A DNA stretch of 64,000 nucleotides, from the NCBI RefSeq assembly GCF_004364315.1, contig NZ_SOBR01000003.1, positions 248,001 to 312,000 on the forward strand. Direction: 5' to 3'. Under the pieces are notes generated by a model. That model was given only the letters and a program-made list of their open reading frames with translations, ran no database searches and was not told where the DNA came from. The translations under genes were made by a program, and so were the position numbers. Shown in pieces: positions 44,323 through 54,915 of the stretch (the first letter of the stretch is position 1; every line of letters begins with the position of its first letter). Source of the stretch: Chromohalobacter marismortui. GTDB lineage: Bacteria > Pseudomonadota > Gammaproteobacteria > Pseudomonadales > Halomonadaceae.

Positions 44323-45702
44323 TCATTCGGGAATACCGCCTTGTGTCAGTTGCGTCGGATCGAGCAAACGCTCGAGCTCCTCGCGGGACAAGTCCGTTTC
44401 TTCCTCGGCCACGTCGATGATCGGTCGGCCGGCCTGATAGGCTTTCTTGGCGACTTGCGCCGCCGCGTTGTAGCCGATCACCGCGTTGAGTGCGGTCACC
44501 AGGATAGGGTTACGCGACAGCGGCGCCTCGATGTTGTCGCGACGCACATTGAAGGTCGCGATGGCACGATCGGCGAGCAGCGCACTGGCCCGTGACATCA
44601 AGCGCACCGAGGTCAACAGGTTGCTGGCGATCAGAGGCAGCATGACATTGAGCTGGAAGTTGCCGCTCTGCCCCGCCACCGTGACCGCACCATCCAGCCC
44701 GATCACCTGGGCCGCCGTTTGCGCCGCCGCCTCGGGAATCACCGGATTGACCTTGCCTGGCATGATCGAGCTGCCTGGCTGCAAGGCTTCGAGCTCGATC
44801 TCGCCCAGCCCGGCCAAGGGGCCGGAGTTCATCCAGCGCAGGTCGTTGCTGATTTTCATCACTGCGCAGGCATAGGTCCGCAACTGTCCGGAGAGTTCGA
44901 CGGCGGCATCCTGCGAGCCGAGGCTGGCGAAGAAGCTATCGTTGGGGCGCAGGTTGAGTCCCGTCTGCTCGCTGAGCGCCTTGGCGACGCGCGCGGCGAA
45001 TTCAGGATGGGCGTTGATCCCCGTGCCCACGGCCGTTCCCCCGAGCGCCAGACGTGCCAGACGCGACTGCGTGCCTTCCAGTCGCTCGATGGCCTGAGCA
45101 ACCTGACTGGACCATCCGCCCAGCTCTTGGCTCATGCGCACCGGCATGGCATCCATCAGGTGGGTGCGCCCGGTCTTGACGACATCATCGACGTCGCGTG
45201 ACTTGGCATCGATGGCCGACTGCAGATGGCGCAAGGCAGGCAGCAGGTCGTGCTCGACCGCCAGCGCCGCTGACAAATGTAAAGCGGTGGGAATGACGTC
45301 GTTGCTCGACTGCCCCATGTTGACATGGTCATTGGGGCCGACCTCGGTGCCACTCTCGGCAGCGAGATGAGCGATCACCTCGTTGACGTTCATATTGGTC
45401 GAGGTGCCCGACCCCGTCTGGAACACGTCGATCGGAAATTGATCGCCATGCTCGCCGTCGACGAGACGCTGGGCAGCGTCGGCGATCGCCTCGGCACGCT
45501 CAGCATCGAGCAAGCCGAGATCGCGATTGACCTGCGCCGCCGCCAGCTTGATCCGCGCCACGGCCTGGATGAACTCAGCCGGCATCGCTTGCCCACTGAT
45601 GGGAAAATTATTGATGGCACGTTGGGTCTGTGCGCCATACAGCGCGTCGGCGGGAACCTCGAGCTCCCCCATGCTATCGCGTTCGATACGCGTCTCGCTC
45701 AT
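44323..45702 (-). CDS. fumC: Fumarate hydratase class II
   Basis: A 459-residue oxygen-stable TCA-cycle enzyme. [20 protein letters not shown], the Thr/Ser-rich [15 protein letters not shown], the active-site His in [13 protein letters not shown] and the fumarase signature [12 protein letters not shown] are all intact. It is a standalone gene with an ATG at 45702. Confidence 0.97.
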   Translation of the reverse strand: MSETRIERDSMGELEVPADALYGAQTQRAINNFPISGQAMPAEFIQAVARIKLAAAQVNRDLGLLDAERAEAIADAAQRLVDGEHGDQFPIDVFQTGSGTSTNMNVNEVIAHLAAESGTEVGPNDHVNMGQSSNDVIPTALHLSAALAVEHDLLPALRHLQSAIDAKSRDVDDVVKTGRTHLMDAMPVRMSQELGGWSSQVAQAIERLEGTQSRLARLALGGTAVGTGINAHPEFAARVAKALSEQTGLNLRPNDSFFASLGSQDAAVELSGQLRTYACAVMKISNDLRWMNSGPLAGLGEIELEALQPGSSIMPGKVNPVIPEAAAQTAAQVIGLDGAVTVAGQSGNFQLNVMLPLIASNLLTSVRLMSRASALLADRAIATFNVRRDNIEAPLSRNPILVTALNAVIGYNAAAQVAKKAYQAGRPIIDVAEEETDLSREELERLLDPTQLTQGGIPE

Positions 45703-45882
45703 GACAGCCTCCTCTCGGTTGAGATCACCAGTGTGCGGGCCGCATCATGGCGGCGACAATCGATATCGGCGATCACGACGATAGGCACGCCGAGGCACGC
45801 CCGCCCGGTGACTGTCGATATAGGATTGTGCTGCTCAGGGCGCCTTTCAAGGCGTCGATCACCACGCACCGGGAGAAATGAC

Positions 45883-46308
45883 ATGTGGCACCGCACCCCC
45901 CTGACCCTGCGTCCCCGTCGGCAAGGCTTTCACCTCGTCACCGACGAGATCCTCGAGCAACTGCCGGTACTCGCCGACGTACGCCTCGGCCTGATCCACC
46001 TGCAGTTGCTGCATACCTCCGCCTCGCTGACCCTCAACGAAAACGCCGATCCTGATGTGCGCCACGATATGGCACTCTACGCCGCGCGGCTCGCCCCCCA
46101 GAACATCGAGGGCATGCAGCACACGCTGGAAGGCCCGGACGACATGCCGGCGCATGTCCTGGCCAGCCTGTTCGGCACGCAAGTCACGCTCGCCGTCGAG
46201 TCGGGGCGGCTCGCCACCGGCACCTGGCAAGGCATATGGTTAGGAGAACATCGTCAGCATGGCGGGCCACGCCGCATACTCGCCACCCTCAACGGCGAAG
46301 ACACATGA
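45883..46308 (+). CDS. yjbQ: YjbQ family protein (UPF0047)
   Basis: A 141-residue small beta protein. [36 protein letters not shown] and the C-terminal [12 protein letters not shown]...RRILATL are the family blocks; conserved His and Glu form a possible active site. E. coli YjbQ has weak thiamine-phosphate synthase activity, but its real role is unsettled. GGGAG lies 7 bases from the ATG. It is convergent with hda, 9 bases between stops. Confidence 0.9.
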   Translation: MWHRTPLTLRPRRQGFHLVTDEILEQLPVLADVRLGLIHLQLLHTSASLTLNENADPDVRHDMALYAARLAPQNIEGMQHTLEGPDDMPAHVLASLFGTQVTLAVESGRLATGTWQGIWLGEHRQHGGPRRILATLNGEDT

Positions 46309-46317
46309 CGCAGTGCA

Positions 46318-47016
46318 TTACCAGCCCAGCGCCTGCTTGACGAAAGGAATGGTCAACTTGCGCTGAGCGGAAAGCGAAGCACGATCGAGGCGTGCCAGCG
46401 CATCGAAGAGTGCGGGCAGCTGTCGCGGGCCCCGATGCAGGATGTAACGCGCGACCTCATCGGGCAGCTGCATGCCACGCACACGCGCACGTAGCTGCAA
46501 GGCCTTGAAGCGTCCGCTGTCATCCAGCGACTGGACATGGAAGGTCACGCCCCAGCTCAAGCGCGAGGCGAGATCGGGCAACACGATGGGTAACTGGCGC
46601 GGCGCGGCCTCGGCGGCCATCAACAAGCGCTTGTTGGCATCGCGCATGCGGTTGAAGAAATGAAACAGTTCTTCTTCCCAGCGCTTGCGCCCCAGCACCA
46701 CGGAAAGATCATCGATCGCCACCAGATCGAGACGCTCGAGGTCTTCAAGCATATGCGGCGGAAAATGACCGAGGTCACGCAGAGGAAGATACAGAGCCCG
46801 ATCTCCTCGGTCGCCGGCTTCATGGCACGCCGCCTGAAGCAGATGGCTGCGTCCGCTGCCCGGCGCTCCCCAGAGAAACAAAAAGGGCTCGCCATCCGCG
46901 TCGAGCTGTCCTCGCAAGCGCTCCAGCAACGGGGCATTGCCCGCGGCATGGAAGTTGGCGAACGTTGCATCGTCACTCAGCCCCACCCCTAGTGGCAGCT
47001 GCGCGGACCCGGTCAT
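46318..47016 (-). CDS. hda: DnaA regulatory inactivator Hda
   Basis: A 232-residue AAA+ protein that, with the DNA-loaded beta clamp, promotes ATP hydrolysis by DnaA after initiation. The clamp-binding motif QLPL is at residues 6-9. Walker A-like FLWGAPGSGRSHLLQA and the arginine-containing LPDLASRLSWGVTF follow. The start overlaps the stop of perM (ATGA). Confidence 0.94.
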   Translation of the reverse strand: MTGSAQLPLGVGLSDDATFANFHAAGNAPLLERLRGQLDADGEPFLFLWGAPGSGRSHLLQAACHEAGDRGDRALYLPLRDLGHFPPHMLEDLERLDLVAIDDLSVVLGRKRWEEELFHFFNRMRDANKRLLMAAEAAPRQLPIVLPDLASRLSWGVTFHVQSLDDSGRFKALQLRARVRGMQLPDEVARYILHRGPRQLPALFDALARLDRASLSAQRKLTIPFVKQALGW

Positions 47017-48104
47017 GACCTTTCCTCATCGCCTTCGTGCAAGGCGCCAGCGTGGCGGGAAGTATCGTATAAGCGACTGTTTTTATAGCGCTCGTGTAGG
47101 TAACGTAATACTACCATGATGATCGCCGCAACCGGCAACGCCAGCAGAATGCCAATGAAGCCGAACAATTGCCCCCCAGCCAAGACCGCGAAGATGACCG
47201 CAATGGGGTGCAAGCCGATCTTGTCGCCAAGCAGTATCGGTTGCAGTACGGTACTTTCGACCAGTTGCCCGATACCGAAGGTCACAGCCACGCCGAGTAA
47301 CGGCAGCCATTCACCGAACTGGAAGAACGCCACCAGCGCCGCGATACTGATGCCCACGATCACCCCCAAGTAGGGCACGATACTCGCCAGCCCTGCGACC
47401 AGCCCGATCAAAAGGCCAAACCGCAAGCCCAGCAGACTCAATCCCGTCGCATAGATCACCGCCAGGCTGAGCATCACCAGCAGCTGGCCGCGCAGGAATG
47501 CCGATAGCACCTCGTCGCATTCAAGGCTCAAGCGGGTGACCGTTGGCTCGACATGGCGTGGCAGCAGATCGCGTACTCGCCCCTTCAAGCGGTCCCAATC
47601 GAGCAGGAAATAGAACGTCGTGACGGGGATCAGTGCCAAGTTGCCCATCCATACCACGATCGCCATGCCCGACTTGGAGGCTTGTGCCAGGACGGCGGCC
47701 GCCACGGTGCCGGTTTCCCGCCAATTGTCCATCAAGGTACTGCGCAACTGATCGAAGTCGGCACTGAGGTCGACGCCGGTCAAGGCCTGAAATTCCGGCA
47801 GCACCGTGGTCTGCACCCAATTGAAGATGGCCGGGAAAGCCTCAACCAACTGAGCTATCTGGCGCCCAAGCAGAGGAATCAAGATCAAGAAGGCCAGCAC
47901 CATGCTCAATGCAAGCACCAGAAACACCACGCTTACCGACAGCCGACGCGACAAGCCACGGGCTTCCAGCCAGTCGGTCACCGGGTCGCCGAGATAGGCC
48001 AGGATCATGCCGACGAAAAACGGCATCAAGATGGGTTCCAGCAAGACGAGCAACCAGATCAGCCCCGCTGCCCCTAGAAGACTCCATCCCTGTATGCGTG
48101 TCAT
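47013..48104 (-). CDS. perM: AI-2E/PerM family permease
   Basis: A 363-residue inner-membrane protein with about eight hydrophobic segments. [20 protein letters not shown], the hallmark [12 protein letters not shown] and the C-terminal [20 protein letters not shown] are family motifs. The substrate is unknown; relatives export autoinducer-2 or act as Na+/H+ antiporters. The start at 48104 has GAGG 8 bases upstream. perM-hda divergent from purM is common in gammaproteobacteria. Confidence 0.9.
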   Translation of the reverse strand: MTRIQGWSLLGAAGLIWLLVLLEPILMPFFVGMILAYLGDPVTDWLEARGLSRRLSVSVVFLVLALSMVLAFLILIPLLGRQIAQLVEAFPAIFNWVQTTVLPEFQALTGVDLSADFDQLRSTLMDNWRETGTVAAAVLAQASKSGMAIVVWMGNLALIPVTTFYFLLDWDRLKGRVRDLLPRHVEPTVTRLSLECDEVLSAFLRGQLLVMLSLAVIYATGLSLLGLRFGLLIGLVAGLASIVPYLGVIVGISIAALVAFFQFGEWLPLLGVAVTFGIGQLVESTVLQPILLGDKIGLHPIAVIFAVLAGGQLFGFIGILLALPVAAIIMVVLRYLHERYKNSRLYDTSRHAGALHEGDEERS

Positions 48105-48286
48105 GCGATGCGCCTCTCCCGGCTTCTTTGATGACGATTCTACACGCCTGCACGGGCGATGCGCCTCCCGTGGGGCAATGCTACAATACGAGCTTCCCTT
48201 ATCCCGCTCTGGCCTCGGGCGCCAGGCGGCGCCATCGGCTTCGCTCGGTCGCCTCCGCGACCGGCTCACTGTTGACAGGAATGCCC

Positions 48287-49366
48287 ATGACTCGCAGTTC
48301 GGACACGCCCACCTCTTCCCACGCATCGCTCAGCTACAAGGATGCTGGCGTGGACATCGACGCCGGCAACGCGCTCGTCGAACGCATCAAGGGCGTCGCC
48401 AAGCGTACCACCCGCCCAGAAGTAATGGGCGGACTGGGTGGTTTCGGCGCGCTGTGCCAATTACCCAGCGGGTATCGCGACCCCGTACTCGTCTCCGGCA
48501 CCGACGGCGTCGGCACCAAGCTCCGCCTGGCCATGGACCTGGCACGCCATGACACCATCGGTATCGACCTGGTGGCCATGTGCGTCAACGACCTGGTCGT
48601 CGCCGGCGCCGAACCGCTATTTTTCCTGGACTACTACGCCACCGGCAAGCTGGATATCGACATCGCCGCCGATGTCGTCACCGGCATTGGTGAAGGCTGC
48701 AGCCAGGCTGGGTGCGCGCTGATCGGCGGTGAAACCGCCGAAATGCCCGGCATGTATGCGGGCAGCGATTACGACCTGGCAGGCTTCTGTGTCGGCGTCG
48801 TCGAAAAATCCGAGATCATCGACGGCAGCCGCGTCGCCGAAGGCGATGTACTGCTCGGGCTGGCATCGTCCGGCCCGCATTCCAACGGCTACTCGCTGAT
48901 CCGCAAGATTCTAGAGAGGGGACAGGCCGATCTAGCGCAAGACCTTGACGGCATTCCCCTGCGCGACGCCTTGCTGGCACCGACGCGCATTTACGTCAAA
49001 TCGCTGCTGTCGTTGATCAAGGACAGCGACGTAGACATACATGCGCTTTCGCACATCACCGGCGGCGGCCTGCTCGAGAACGTACCCCGCGTATTGCCCG
49101 ACACGCTCAGCGCACGCATCGACGCCGCAAGCTGGACCCGCCCCGCCGTCTTCGACTGGCTGCAACGTGAAGGCAACGTCGACGAGCACGAGATGCACCG
49201 CGTGCTCAATTGCGGCATCGGCATGGTAGCAATCGTGCCGGCGGCGCAGGCCGAACATGCCCAGGCCACGCTCGAGACCGCGGGCGAAACGGTGTACCAC
49301 CTGGGAGATATCATCGCGCGCCAGCATGAGGAAGAACAAGTACGTCTGGAGAACGTCCGCTCATGA
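48287..49366 (+). CDS. purM: Phosphoribosylformylglycinamidine cyclo-ligase (AIR synthetase)
   Basis: A 359-residue enzyme closing the imidazole ring of purines using [66 protein letters not shown] and [15 protein letters not shown] are the PurM signatures. The ATG at 48287 has AGGA 6 bases upstream; the ATG at 48281 is too close to it. It is coupled to purN by ATGA. Confidence 0.97.
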   Translation: MTRSSDTPTSSHASLSYKDAGVDIDAGNALVERIKGVAKRTTRPEVMGGLGGFGALCQLPSGYRDPVLVSGTDGVGTKLRLAMDLARHDTIGIDLVAMCVNDLVVAGAEPLFFLDYYATGKLDIDIAADVVTGIGEGCSQAGCALIGGETAEMPGMYAGSDYDLAGFCVGVVEKSEIIDGSRVAEGDVLLGLASSGPHSNGYSLIRKILERGQADLAQDLDGIPLRDALLAPTRIYVKSLLSLIKDSDVDIHALSHITGGGLLENVPRVLPDTLSARIDAASWTRPAVFDWLQREGNVDEHEMHRVLNCGIGMVAIVPAAQAEHAQATLETAGETVYHLGDIIARQHEEEQVRLENVRS

Positions 49367-50100
49367 ATGCTACGACTCAAGCCGACACCCCCGACGACAA
49401 TGACTTCGCCGCGGAGCCGGCCGAGACACGTCGTGTCGTGGTGTTGATTTCCGGCAACGGCAGCAACCTGCAGGCGCTGCTCGATGCGCAGCAACACGAC
49501 GAGCTGGGCGGCGAAATCGTTGCCGTGATCTCCAATCAGGGCGATGCCTACGGTCTGGTCCGAGCCAAGGAAGCCGGCATCGATTCCGTGGTGCTTCCGC
49601 ATCGTGAGTACGACGATCGCGAAGCCTACGACCGCGCGCTGATCAAGGTCATCGACCGTCACGCCCCGGACCTGATCGTCCTCGCGGGGTTCATGCGCAT
49701 TCTCACCCCGACATTCGTGCATCGCTATGCCGGCCGCATGCTCAACATTCACCCCTCGTTGCTGCCGAACTACCCAGGCCTCGACACGCATCGGCGCGCC
49801 CTTGCCGATGGCGTATCGGAGCATGGCACCAGCGTGCATTTCGTCACCGAAGAGCTCGATGGCGGGCCGGTCGCCTTGCAGGCCGCGGTTAGCGTCGATA
49901 GCGACACCTCCGTCGAGCAACTGGTCGAGCGGGTCCAGGCCCGCGAGCATTTGATCTACCCCATCGCCGTGCGCTGGTTCCTCGAGGGGCGCTTGAGCCT
50001 GGGGGCGCAAGGCGCTCAGTTCGACGGTATGCCGCTGCCGCCCACCGGACTGCGGATGTCGCATGAAGACGCCGCGGAAGAGCTCGACGAGGAAGGGTAG
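49363..50100 (+). CDS. purN: Phosphoribosylglycinamide formyltransferase
   Basis: A 245-residue enzyme transferring formyl from 10-formyl-THF to [23 protein letters not shown], the catalytic Asn/His in [20 protein letters not shown] and [14 protein letters not shown] are conserved. It is longer than the E. coli protein (212), with acidic N-terminal (~20) and C-terminal (~25) extensions typical of halophiles. The stop is only seven bases before a heptanucleotide tandem repeat. Confidence 0.95.
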   Translation: MNATTQADTPDDNDFAAEPAETRRVVVLISGNGSNLQALLDAQQHDELGGEIVAVISNQGDAYGLVRAKEAGIDSVVLPHREYDDREAYDRALIKVIDRHAPDLIVLAGFMRILTPTFVHRYAGRMLNIHPSLLPNYPGLDTHRRALADGVSEHGTSVHFVTEELDGGPVALQAAVSVDSDTSVEQLVERVQAREHLIYPIAVRWFLEGRLSLGAQGAQFDGMPLPPTGLRMSHEDAAEELDEEG

Positions 50101-50107
50101 AACCCAG

Positions 50108-50169
50108 CTTCGGGCTTCGGGCTTCGGGCTTCGGGCTTCGGGCTTCGGGCTTCGGGCTTCGGGCTTCGG
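50108..50169. repeat. Heptanucleotide tandem repeat (CTTCGGG)n
   Basis: Eight exact copies of CTTCGGG (50108-50163) and a partial ninth lie between the convergent purN and dcd genes. Just after, GCTCGCTGCT occurs twice about 30 bases apart. A 7-base unit is slippage-prone, so copy number may vary among strains. The repeat is after the purN stop and before the dcd end, so no gene frame depends on it directly. Confidence 0.95.
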
Positions 50170-50216
50170 CAGCATTTTGGCTCGCTGCTCGTGGCCCGTT
50201 GCCCGTAGCTCGCTGC

Positions 50217-50783
50217 TTACGTCCTCGGTAGCGTCACGCCTCTCTGCCCCATGTACTTGCCGCCGCGATCCTTGTAGGAAACGTCGCAGACCTCGTCGGA
50301 TTCCAGAAACAGCATCTGTGCCACGCCTTCATTGGCATAGATGCGTGCGGGCAGGTTGGTGGTGTTGGAAAACTCCAGGGTCACGTGCCCCTCCCACTCC
50401 GGCTCCAGTGGGGTGACATTGACGATGATGCCGCACCGCGCATAGGTGGACTTGCCCAGGCAAATCGTCAAGACACTGCGTGGAATGCGAAAGTATTCCA
50501 CGGTCCGCGCCAGCGCGAACGAATTGGGCGGAATCACGCAGACATCACCCTTGACGTCGACGAAGCTCTTTTCGTCGAAGCCCTTGGGATCGACCACCGC
50601 CGAGTGAATATTCGTGAACACTTTGAATTCATCGGCGCAACGCACGTCATAGCCGTAGCTGGAGGTCCCGTAAGAAATCACCCGCCGCTCATTCACGTAT
50701 CGAACCTGGTCCGCCTCGAACGGCTCGATCATGCCATCACGCTCGGCCATGCGCCGAATCCATTTATCGGATTTGATGCTCAT
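50217..50783 (-). CDS. dcd: dCTP deaminase
   Basis: A 188-residue enzyme supplying dUTP for dTTP synthesis. [20 protein letters not shown] starts the protein; [54 protein letters not shown] and EGVAQMLFL are the Dcd blocks, with the catalytic Glu in [12 protein letters not shown] lies 7 bases upstream. Confidence 0.97.
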   Translation of the reverse strand: MSIKSDKWIRRMAERDGMIEPFEADQVRYVNERRVISYGTSSYGYDVRCADEFKVFTNIHSAVVDPKGFDEKSFVDVKGDVCVIPPNSFALARTVEYFRIPRSVLTICLGKSTYARCGIIVNVTPLEPEWEGHVTLEFSNTTNLPARIYANEGVAQMLFLESDEVCDVSYKDRGGKYMGQRGVTLPRT

Positions 50784-50926
50784 TGAAGTTTCCTGCTCAG
50801 TGCGCTGTCGCGGTGACATCGGGCCGTCTCCGCGAACGCTTGGTCCGTCAACACTCGGTCCCGGAAAACAAAGGGGCCGTAATGATAACGGCCCCATCGC
50901 GTCACGCAAACGTTAGGTGGCGAACG

Positions 50927-51730
50927 TCACTCGCCAAAACTGATGGTCGGCGATTCGTCGGACTGTGCCTCGATCCCCTCGGCCACGGCACGCGCCACCT
51001 GGCGGAACGTCTGCGCGACGTTGCCTTCCGGGTCGGCGATCACGCTGGGCTTGCCACCATCGACCTGCTCGCGAATCGTACCGTCGAGTGGCAGTTGGCC
51101 CAAGAGCCGGGTCTGGTACTGCGACGCGATGCGCTCACCACCACCGCTACCGAAGATCGGCTCCTGGTGACCACACTGCGAGCAGATATGCTGACTCATG
51201 TTCTCGACGACCCCCAGCACCGGCACGTTGACCTTGCGGAACATCTCGATGCCCTTCTTGGCATCGAGCAGCGCGATGTCCTGGGGCGTGGTCACGATCA
51301 CTGCACCGCTTACCGGCACCTTCTGCGCCAAGGTCAACTGCACATCCCCCGTGCCCGGTGGCATGTCGACGAAAAGGTAATCGAGATCCTTCCAAGCGGT
51401 CTGATTGAGCAACTGCTGGAAGGCCCCCGCCACCATCGGGCCGCGCCAGACCATGGGTTCATCGACATCCACCATGAACGCCATCGACATCGCCTGCAGA
51501 CCATGAGCCTCCAACGGCTTGAAGGCATTTTCGCCCGCCGGCTGCGGACGCACGCCCGGGGCAATGCCCAGCATCTGCGCCTGGCTAGGACCGTAGATAT
51601 CGGCATCGAGCAGGCCCACTCGGTATCCCTCGGCGGCCATCGCCAGGGCCAGATTGACGGTCACGGTGGACTTGCCGACGCCCCCCTTGCCCGACGCCAC
51701 GGCGACGATATGCTTCACGCCTTCGATCAC
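50927..51730 (-). CDS. Mrp/ApbC-type Fe-S cluster carrier ATPase, short form
   Basis: A 267-residue P-loop ATPase. The deviant Walker A is VASGKGGVGKSTVTVNLALA; LLDADIYGPSQAQMLG, FVDMPPGTGDVQLTLAQ and the cluster-binding CxxC in HICSQCGHQEPIFGSGGG follow. The usual N-terminal MIP18/DUF59 domain is absent. The start is GTG at 51730, with AAAGGAG 7 bases upstream; an extension upstream is not conserved. Confidence 0.9.
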   Translation of the reverse strand: MIEGVKHIVAVASGKGGVGKSTVTVNLALAMAAEGYRVGLLDADIYGPSQAQMLGIAPGVRPQPAGENAFKPLEAHGLQAMSMAFMVDVDEPMVWRGPMVAGAFQQLLNQTAWKDLDYLFVDMPPGTGDVQLTLAQKVPVSGAVIVTTPQDIALLDAKKGIEMFRKVNVPVLGVVENMSQHICSQCGHQEPIFGSGGGERIASQYQTRLLGQLPLDGTIREQVDGGKPSVIADPEGNVAQTFRQVARAVAEGIEAQSDESPTISFGE

Positions 51731-51894
51731 AGCAACTCTCCTTTCCACGATATGCTCATCTGCGGTGCGCCAGCCAGGCTGACAGCTCGATGTGCCCAGT
51801 ATAACGTCCTGCGATGGCACTTACCCAAGCGTTTCAGTCAACTTTTCACCAGGCGTTTTCGAGTGCTCGGCGCACGCAGGCAGCACGTGGCCCG

Positions 51895-52347
51895 TCAACG
51901 CACAGGCATGGCCTCGAGCTTGGTGCGGATGAAGTCGCTATGACTGACATAAAGCAGGTCGGCGAGACGCCGAACGCGGTGCTCTTCCAGGGCATCGAGT
52001 TCGCCGTCGGCAAAAGCCAACTGCCACATCTGCGCCACTAACGCCACGCGATCCTCGTAGCCGTACTGCTCGCGAATCAAGCTGACGAATTCATAGTGGT
52101 CGACCGCCTGCTCGACCTCGGCCTCGGCCAGCGCCATCAGTTCCTCGACTTCTTCGGCACTGACGTGCAAGCGCGCGGTCAAAAGCTCGCGCAACAGCGC
52201 CTTCTCGAGTGGATCATGCTCGTAATCGGCACGCATGATCTCGCACAACAAGGCTGCCACCGCCAACTCCAACGTCACCTGCCGACGTTGAAGTTGCGGG
52301 GGTTCCAACATGCGCTGAAAGAATTGCTGAATGCCTGCGATACTCAA
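51895..52347 (-). CDS. TerB-like protein
   Basis: A 150-residue helical, acidic protein. LAVAALLCEIMRADYEHDPL, HYEFVSLIREQYGYEDRVAL and MWQLAFADGELDALEEHRVR repeat the TerB/DjlA acidic helix pattern with conserved Asp/Glu that may bind metal. Function unknown; single TerB genes are common outside tellurite-resistance clusters. The start is TTG at 52347 with GGGAG 6 bases upstream. Confidence 0.75.
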   Translation of the reverse strand: MSIAGIQQFFQRMLEPPQLQRRQVTLELAVAALLCEIMRADYEHDPLEKALLRELLTARLHVSAEEVEELMALAEAEVEQAVDHYEFVSLIREQYGYEDRVALVAQMWQLAFADGELDALEEHRVRRLADLLYVSHSDFIRTKLEAMPVR

Positions 52348-52417
52348 GAGATGCTCCCATGACAAAAGATGACATGACCTGTGACACCTTCTGCATACGA
52401 GGGTTGCATCCGGCCAC

Positions 52418-53128
52418 TCACTCGACCATGGCATGATGCGCCTTGAGGTTCATGAACTTCTCGACGAAAGCATCCATCACCGGCGGATCGTACTCACGCA
52501 AGCCGCTGACCACCAGCTTCTTGGACCCATGGCCGATGGCCGTTTCACCGTCGGTCATCTTGAATTGCAGCAAGGCGTCCCCCCGCTTGCCGCAGACGTC
52601 TAACGTCGCGCCAGCAAAGGCCACGCCAGCCTCAGCGACATCCAGCCGTGACAACGAGAAGCCCATGCTGTCATAGATCACCAATGGCCGCTGGGGGTTG
52701 AACATGACGCCCTGCTCTTCCATCAGCGGTTTTAGATAGTGCGGAAAGTTGCGCCCCGAAAAGGCCACATAACGGCGCGTGAAGGCCTCGATGACGCCGG
52801 CGTCGTGGGTAATGTCCCCGCCGCGCTCGACCTCGAGATACACCTTGCCATGGGCGTCGGTCACTTGGACGGTATCGCCGCACTGAGCGAAGCACAACGG
52901 TACGCTGTCGCCGACCATGCCCTTGAAATGGAAGGTCATGCGCTGTGCCAAGCCAAAACGGGCCATCACCAAGGCGAACAACAGATCGCCCGGCACGCAG
53001 AAGCGCCGGGCATCCACATCATGAATGGGATTGTAATCGCCAGCGATACACTTGGCGAAACGGCTTGCCTGCTCGGCCGTAATACATAGCCGATCATCGG
53101 TCACGGTGTGAAAGTCGTCGAGAAACAT
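52418..53128 (-). CDS. DUF3581 protein with MaoC-type hydratase motif
   Basis: A 236-residue protein of DUF3581 (gammaproteobacterial, uncharacterised). AEQASRFAKCIAGDYNPIHD contains the hydratase-2 motif GDxNPIHxD of the hot-dog-fold MaoC dehydratases, and RRFCVPGDLLFALVMARFG continues like that family. A CoA- or ACP-linked hydratase function is an inference; the remaining two-thirds (YVAFSGRNFPHYLKPLM, GHGSKKLVVSGLREYD) are peculiar to DUF3581. AGGGA lies 7 bases upstream of the ATG. Confidence 0.78.
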   Translation of the reverse strand: MFLDDFHTVTDDRLCITAEQASRFAKCIAGDYNPIHDVDARRFCVPGDLLFALVMARFGLAQRMTFHFKGMVGDSVPLCFAQCGDTVQVTDAHGKVYLEVERGGDITHDAGVIEAFTRRYVAFSGRNFPHYLKPLMEEQGVMFNPQRPLVIYDSMGFSLSRLDVAEAGVAFAGATLDVCGKRGDALLQFKMTDGETAIGHGSKKLVVSGLREYDPPVMDAFVEKFMNLKAHHAMVE

Positions 53129-53394
53129 GCGCTTATCCCTGCCCATCAAGAAGCGCCCACCACGGCGCGGATCACGAACGCCAAGATGGTATCAAATTCG
53201 TTGGCGCTCGGGCGCGGACCCCGCACACATTTCTCAACATAGCGCCACCGGACGATAACATCGAGCCCTCAATCGGCATCCAGCTCAAGCTAATGGCGAA
53301 AATGCCGTCGTCGTTGAACCCCGGCGGCGTGACTGGCGAGGCAGATGCCGTATTGCTACCATGCGCGCCTTTACTAGCACTCGACACGAGACAT

Positions 53395-54885
53395 ATGCGG
53401 TATCGCGTCAAGCTTTTCCCCGAAATCACCATCAAGTCGCGCCCCGTGCGCAAGCAGATGGTGCGCTGTCTGCGCACCAATCTGCGCAACATTCTGACGC
53501 CACTCGTTCCCGATGTGCGGATCGCCGACTGCTGGGATGCGCTTGAGGTACGGATTCGCCACGTCATCGACGACGCTACCCGCGCGCGTCTGGAAGCAAT
53601 GCTGTCGCGCGTCCCCGGTGTCCACGAAGTGCTGGTGATCGACGTGCATACCTTCGTGTCCTTCGCCGATACCGCCGAACGCCTGGTGGCGCTGTGGCAA
53701 GCGCCGTTGGCTGGCCGCCGATTTCGCGTCAGCGTCAAGCGCCGCGGGCAGCACGATTTCACCTCCGCGGACCTCGAACGCTACCTGGGCGGCGCGCTGC
53801 TCGACGCCAGCCCGGACGCCAAGGTGGATCTTGCGCACCCCGAGTTTAACGTCACGCTCGAGTTGCAGGACCAACGTTTACGCCTGGTCACGCGCCGCTT
53901 GCCGGGGCTGGGGGGATATCCACTGGGTACCCAGGGCCAGGCACTGGCGCTCATCTCGGGTGGCTACGATTCACCGGTCGCGGCCTGGCGACTGATGCGC
54001 CGTGGACTCAAGACGCACTACCTGTTCTTCAACCTTGGCGGTGCGGAACACGAGCAGGCCGTGCGCGAGGTGGTGCATCGGGTATGGCAGGGCTACGGTG
54101 CATCGCATCATGCCCACTTCATCAGCGTGCCTTTCGATGGCGTGCTCGATGAAATCCAGCGTCGTGTGCCTCCCGGCCTGGCGGGCGTCGTGCTCAAGCG
54201 CATGATGCTGCGTGCCGCCAATCGCGTCGCGGCACGCGCCCGCATTTCGGCCCTCGTCACCGGCGACGCACTGGCACAGGTTTCCAGCCAGAGCCTGGTC
54301 AACCTGGGGCTGATCGACACGGTCAGTGAGCGGCCCGTGCTGCGTCCGCTCATCGCCGACGATAAGCAAACCATCATCGAGGATGCGCGCCGCATCGGGA
54401 CCGCTGCCCATGCCGAGCGCCTGCCGGAATATTGCGGCACGCTCTCGAAACGCCCCAATACACGCCCCAGACCCGATCAGCTCGACACCGCCGAGGCCGA
54501 CGTCGACATGAACGTGCTCGATGCTGCCCTCGAGGCCAGCAGCCAAACGCGAGTGGACCGTCTGCTCGATACGCCCGCACCGCGCACGCGCGATGTCCCC
54601 GTGATCGGGAGTCGCGAGGCGCTAGGCGAAGCCGAGGATGTCACGGTCATCGATATTCGCCATCCCGATGAACGCGACGCCGCCCCGTTGGAGTTGCCGC
54701 GAGGCGAACCCTTGGCGATTCCGTTCTTCGAGCTCGGCGAACGCGCGCCCCAATTGCCGCCGAACCGGCGCTACGCGCTATATTGCGATCAAGGCATCAT
54801 GAGCAAGATGCAGGCGCTGCGGCTCGCCGACCAGGGGCTCACGAACTTCGTCGTCTACCGTGGCCACCATCACGCCGAACACTGA
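53395..54885 (+). CDS. thiI: tRNA 4-thiouridine synthase / thiamine sulfurtransferase
   Basis: A 496-residue three-part enzyme. The N-terminal ferredoxin-like and THUMP domains cover 1-165. The PP-loop ATPase follows with LALISGGYDSPVAAWRLM. The C-terminal rhodanese domain has the sulfur-carrying Cys in YALYCDQGIMSKMQAL. It makes s4U8 in tRNA and supplies sulfur for the thiazole of thiamine. The start at 53395 (MRYRVKLFPEITIKS) is by homology; the open frame from 53293 adds unconserved residues. Confidence 0.95.
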   Translation: MRYRVKLFPEITIKSRPVRKQMVRCLRTNLRNILTPLVPDVRIADCWDALEVRIRHVIDDATRARLEAMLSRVPGVHEVLVIDVHTFVSFADTAERLVALWQAPLAGRRFRVSVKRRGQHDFTSADLERYLGGALLDASPDAKVDLAHPEFNVTLELQDQRLRLVTRRLPGLGGYPLGTQGQALALISGGYDSPVAAWRLMRRGLKTHYLFFNLGGAEHEQAVREVVHRVWQGYGASHHAHFISVPFDGVLDEIQRRVPPGLAGVVLKRMMLRAANRVAARARISALVTGDALAQVSSQSLVNLGLIDTVSERPVLRPLIADDKQTIIEDARRIGTAAHAERLPEYCGTLSKRPNTRPRPDQLDTAEADVDMNVLDAALEASSQTRVDRLLDTPAPRTRDVPVIGSREALGEAEDVTVIDIRHPDERDAAPLELPRGEPLAIPFFELGERAPQLPPNRRYALYCDQGIMSKMQALRLADQGLTNFVVYRGHHHAEH

Positions 54886-54915
54886 ACCGTCATCCGTCGC
54901 CAACACAAGGTCGCC

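Noticed and set aside
50063-50416. Open frame through the heptanucleotide tract with LRASGFG repeats
   Set aside because: The repeat gives an open frame by composition only; it overlaps purN and dcd in the wrong frames and has no start context.
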